Of a DNA stretch of 64,000 nt, positions 61,492 to 64,000 are shown one piece after another. The number at the start of each line of letters is the position of its first letter. Positions within the stretch are counted from its first letter, which is position 1. Position numbers and translations under genes: made by a program. Under the pieces are notes generated by a model that was given only the letters and a program-made list of their open reading frames with translations, made no database searches and was not told where the DNA came from. Source of the stretch: Methylococcus capsulatus (GTDB lineage: Bacteria; Pseudomonadota; Gammaproteobacteria; Methylococcales; Methylococcaceae); NCBI RefSeq assembly GCF_036864975.1, contig NZ_CP104311.1, positions 2,607,513-2,671,512 of the forward strand, read 5' to 3'.

Positions 61492-63282
61492 ATGAGCCGT
61501 CTGCGCATTTGCCGGTCCCGCGCCGCCGCCTATCCGCATCCGCCCTCTGGCCGGCCCGATGCAGTATTGCACGCCCGGCTGTGCGATGCGTTGCGGCGCC
61601 ATCTTTCCCCCGCCGCCGCGACTCTCTTGGCTGAGCCCGTGCCGAGCGGGGATGGCGCATGGATCGACTGGTACACCGGGCTGGCGGGCCAGCCCGTCCC
61701 GCTGCGTTCTCTGTCCGGGGAAGCCCTGCGACGTACGCGCAATCTGCTGCAGGACCGCATCCAGGCCATGGCGGTGCTGGCGCAGCGGCTGGCTGCCGTC
61801 GATCCTGATCTGGCCGACGCGATGCGCCGGGCGGCGGGGTTCCCCGATGAGTCCGCGGTCTACGTGGTCGACGGCCAGCCGGTATTGACGTTCTGGGGCT
61901 ATGGCACCACGACACAGCCTGAGCGTCCCGTTTTGCCTTCCGACTGCTCGTGGGCGAAGCTTTTCCGCCGGCTGTGGCGGGACCTGGCCGGCTTGATTCT
62001 GGCCGCCGGTCTGGGGTGGGCCGGTCTCCGTTTCGACTGGTGGCGCTGGCCCCCGTGGGGTCCGGACTATGCCGCCGTGCTCGCTGCCGAAAGGGAGACC
62101 GGCCATGATCTGCGGCGTGTCCTACTCGCACGCCAGTCCGATCTGGCGCGGGCCCTGGGCCGATGTGCGCTTGAAGCCCAGCGTGATGCGCTGGCGCGGG
62201 AAGGAGAACTGTTGGCGGGAAAGCTGGAAGCGCTGGCGGCAGAGCTGGCCGGAGGCCTGGAGAACTGCCGGGGTGAGGCAGCGGTCAACGCTTTGTCGAA
62301 GGAACGCGACGCACTGAACATCGAGCTCGCCGGTCTGCAGCGGAACCTGAGAGCCGCGCTGGGGAAGTGCGGCGGCGCCAAACTGAGCGGCGAACTGGCC
62401 GAGTCGGCCAGACTGCGCACCAAGCTGACCGCTGTGGAAGCCAAACTCGCCGCCAAGCTGAACCGCTGCGGCAAGCAGCCGCCCATCAAGACTGCCGAAA
62501 CGACCTCGCCGGCCGCCGTTTCGCCTGTTCCGGAAGGCTCGCCCAGGCCAGCCCAGGCGGCGGGCGGCCTGCCGCCCTGTCCCGGCGAGCGTCCGCCGGA
62601 GGATGCGCCCGATGTCGCAATCGTGCTCGACGCTTCCGGCAGCATGCGCATTCCATCTGTTTTGGATGGCAACAGTGCCCAGCTCATCGCCCGCTTCGAG
62701 CGCTGCATGCTGGACAGTGGACTGCTCGCCCCGGTGGTCTGTGCGGACCTCATCGGCGTCTACGAATCGATCATTCAGGGCGGCCGCGGCCCGACCCGAC
62801 TGATGGCCGCCCAGCGGGCCGTCAACAACGTGGTCAGCGGCCTGCCAGGCGACGTCGACGTCGGCCTCGTAGTCCTGGAGGACTGCCCGCAGGCATCCGA
62901 TTACGGGATGTACGATGGCTCCCGCCGGGGGCAGCTCCTGCAGCGGGTCAACGGCCTGATTCCGCGCAAGGGCACGCCGCTGGGCAACGGCATCGTGCAG
63001 GCGGCAAACAAGGTGGACGGTGTGCGGGCGCCGGCAGTCATGGTCGTCGTGTCGGACGGCAAGGACAGCTGCAATGCGGATCCCTGCTCCATCGCCTCGG
63101 CGGTCAAAGCCGCCAAGCCCAAACTCAAGATCAACGTGGTGGACATCGTCGGTGACGGCGCAGTCGGCTGCATCGCGAAGGCCACCGGTGGCGACGTACT
63201 CACCCCCCGATCGGGCATGAGCCTGGACCAGATGGTCCATCAGGCCGCCAAGGATGCCGAGAAGCCAGAGCATTGCAAATAG
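61492..63282 (+). CDS. Membrane-anchored von Willebrand factor A domain protein
   Basis: A 596-aa protein in three parts. An N-terminal region (1 to about 160) has no recognised fold. One membrane helix (about 163-182, LAGLILAAGLGWAGLRF) is followed by a coiled coil (about 200-330), then a VWA domain (from about 373) with an intact MIDAS: DASGS (Asp380), the Thr in KGTPLGNG and the Asp in VVSDGKDSC. The coiled coil has four Cys-containing LxxxLxxC units, suggesting disulfides. The VWA part is probably periplasmic. ATG 61492 follows ygfX by 10 bases; an ATG at 61462 would overlap it. The ligand is unknown. Confidence 0.8.
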   Translation: MSRLRICRSRAAAYPHPPSGRPDAVLHARLCDALRRHLSPAAATLLAEPVPSGDGAWIDWYTGLAGQPVPLRSLSGEALRRTRNLLQDRIQAMAVLAQRLAAVDPDLADAMRRAAGFPDESAVYVVDGQPVLTFWGYGTTTQPERPVLPSDCSWAKLFRRLWRDLAGLILAAGLGWAGLRFDWWRWPPWGPDYAAVLAAERETGHDLRRVLLARQSDLARALGRCALEAQRDALAREGELLAGKLEALAAELAGGLENCRGEAAVNALSKERDALNIELAGLQRNLRAALGKCGGAKLSGELAESARLRTKLTAVEAKLAAKLNRCGKQPPIKTAETTSPAAVSPVPEGSPRPAQAAGGLPPCPGERPPEDAPDVAIVLDASGSMRIPSVLDGNSAQLIARFERCMLDSGLLAPVVCADLIGVYESIIQGGRGPTRLMAAQRAVNNVVSGLPGDVDVGLVVLEDCPQASDYGMYDGSRRGQLLQRVNGLIPRKGTPLGNGIVQAANKVDGVRAPAVMVVVSDGKDSCNADPCSIASAVKAAKPKLKINVVDIVGDGAVGCIAKATGGDVLTPRSGMSLDQMVHQAAKDAEKPEHCK

Positions 63283-63317
63283 GGGCCGCGGCGGATCGTA
63301 CCAGCCACTTCTGCTAT

Positions 63318-63998
63318 TCAGTTGTCGACGATCTGGATCGATGCGTCCGTGGGCGCGTATTTGTCGATGCTGCCTTCTTCGCTGAGCTTGATCATCAAGC
63401 GGACTTCGTTCTTGGAATCGGCCGAGTAGAGGGCATCTTCGTAGCCGATCCGGCCCGCCTTGAACAGTTCGAACAGCGCCTGATCAAAGGTCTGCATGCC
63501 CTGTTCGCGCGATTGCTTCATGACCTCCTTGAGCTTGTGGATCTCTCCCTGGCGGATCAGGTCGGAGACCAGGGGCGTGTTGATCAGGATTTCCACCGCC
63601 GGATAGCGCCCCTTGCCGTCGGCGCGTTTCACGAGCTGCTGGGCGATGATCGCGCGCAGGTTCAGCGACAGATCCATGAGCAGCTGCGGATGCATGTCTT
63701 CCGGGAAGAAATGGAGGATGCGGTCCAGCGCCTGGTTGGCGTTGTTGGCATGCAGGGTACTCAGACAGAGATGACCGGTCTCGGCGAAGGTGATGGCCTG
63801 CTGCATGGTGTCACGGGTGCGGATCTCGCCGATCAGGATCACGTCTGGCGCCTGCCGCAGGGTGTTCTTCAGTGCGACTTCGTAGGATTCGGTGTCGATG
63901 CCGACCTCGCGCTGGGTGACGATGCAGCCCGCGTGCGGGTGGACGAACTCCAGGGGATCCTCGATGGTGATGATGTGGCCGCTGGAATGCTCGTTGCG
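63318..63998 (-). CDS. pilU: PilU-like type IV pilus retraction ATPase, 5' end outside window
   Basis: The gene runs off the right edge; the last complete codon in frame is at 63998. The visible C-terminal 226 residues include GHIITIEDPLEFVHPH, the Walker B-like ALKNTLRQAPDVILIGEIR, and the His box THLR-equivalent TGHLCLSTLHANN. The C-terminal end DSKNEVRLMIKLSEEGSID is longer than in PilT and marks the PilU branch. The protein powers or assists pilus retraction (twitching). No pilT gene is in the window; it may lie just outside. Confidence 0.92.
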   Translation of the reverse strand, partial: RNEHSSGHIITIEDPLEFVHPHAGCIVTQREVGIDTESYEVALKNTLRQAPDVILIGEIRTRDTMQQAITFAETGHLCLSTLHANNANQALDRILHFFPEDMHPQLLMDLSLNLRAIIAQQLVKRADGKGRYPAVEILINTPLVSDLIRQGEIHKLKEVMKQSREQGMQTFDQALFELFKAGRIGYEDALYSADSKNEVRLMIKLSEEGSIDKYAPTDASIQIVDN

Positions 63999-64000
63999 GT

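Overview
This window looks like chromosome from a GC-rich gammaproteobacterial methanotroph, most likely Methylococcus or a close relative. That assignment is inferred from gene content, not from a search. Pointers are a single-subunit NAD-dependent formate dehydrogenase, a serine hydroxymethyltransferase, a type III truncated haemoglobin, many sensory and c-di-GMP genes, and long compact housekeeping operons joined by ATGA/GTGA stop-start overlaps. I see no insertion sequence, prophage or CRISPR array.

Layout. 1-5643: a chemoreceptor cut by the window edge, then a large PAS/GAF/GGDEF/EAL c-di-GMP protein. 5710-12846 (minus): HATPase kinase, pdxJ, a membrane protein, dusA, folE, hemH and the penicillin-binding protein mrcB. 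12970-19135 (plus): carbonic anhydrase, an NCS2-type transporter with an unusual C-terminal extension, a STAS protein, an orphan UrtA-like binding protein and a chemoreceptor translationally coupled to it. With the divergent HATPase gene this looks like a partner-switching and sensing module around a transporter. 19281-26622: glyA, then nrdR-ribD-ribE-ribBA-ribH-nusB-thiL-pgpA. 27064-29523 (minus): an ETR1-like membrane sensor with PAS, GGDEF and EAL domains, broken by two compensating frameshifts. 30129-30219: tRNA-Ser(GGA) with its terminator.

30399-33397: gloA, DUF1244, yciB, yciI, a bolA-like gene and a parvulin lipoprotein. 33574-37188: a LysR regulator beside NAD-formate dehydrogenase, then moeA. 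37210-43192 (minus): a Gld-like ABC system (ATPase, permease, GldG-like protein, DUF4340 protein), a decayed cytochrome remnant, a truncated haemoglobin and an unknown gene. 43563-45211: a 44-residue membrane peptide, a methyltransferase and two tandem Tyr/Gly-rich lipoproteins. 45214-47869: an orphan alternate-type ATPase epsilon/beta pair and a sulfurtransferase. 48027-48125: a 32-codon gene with its own promoter and terminator.

48258-54216 (minus): dapE, an ArsC-like gene, a DUF2726 gene, sdhC-sdhD-sdhA and three small unknown genes. 54413-63282 (plus): metH, a glutaredoxin-like gene, fumC, sdhB, sdhE, a ygfX-like gene and a von Willebrand A protein. sdhB therefore sits about 8 kb from sdhCDA on the other strand. 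The window ends in a pilU-like type IV pilus ATPase.

Functionally the window combines C1 metabolism (formate oxidation, SHMT, methionine synthase), TCA-cycle enzymes, vitamin synthesis (riboflavin, PLP, thiamine, folate, haem) and signalling.
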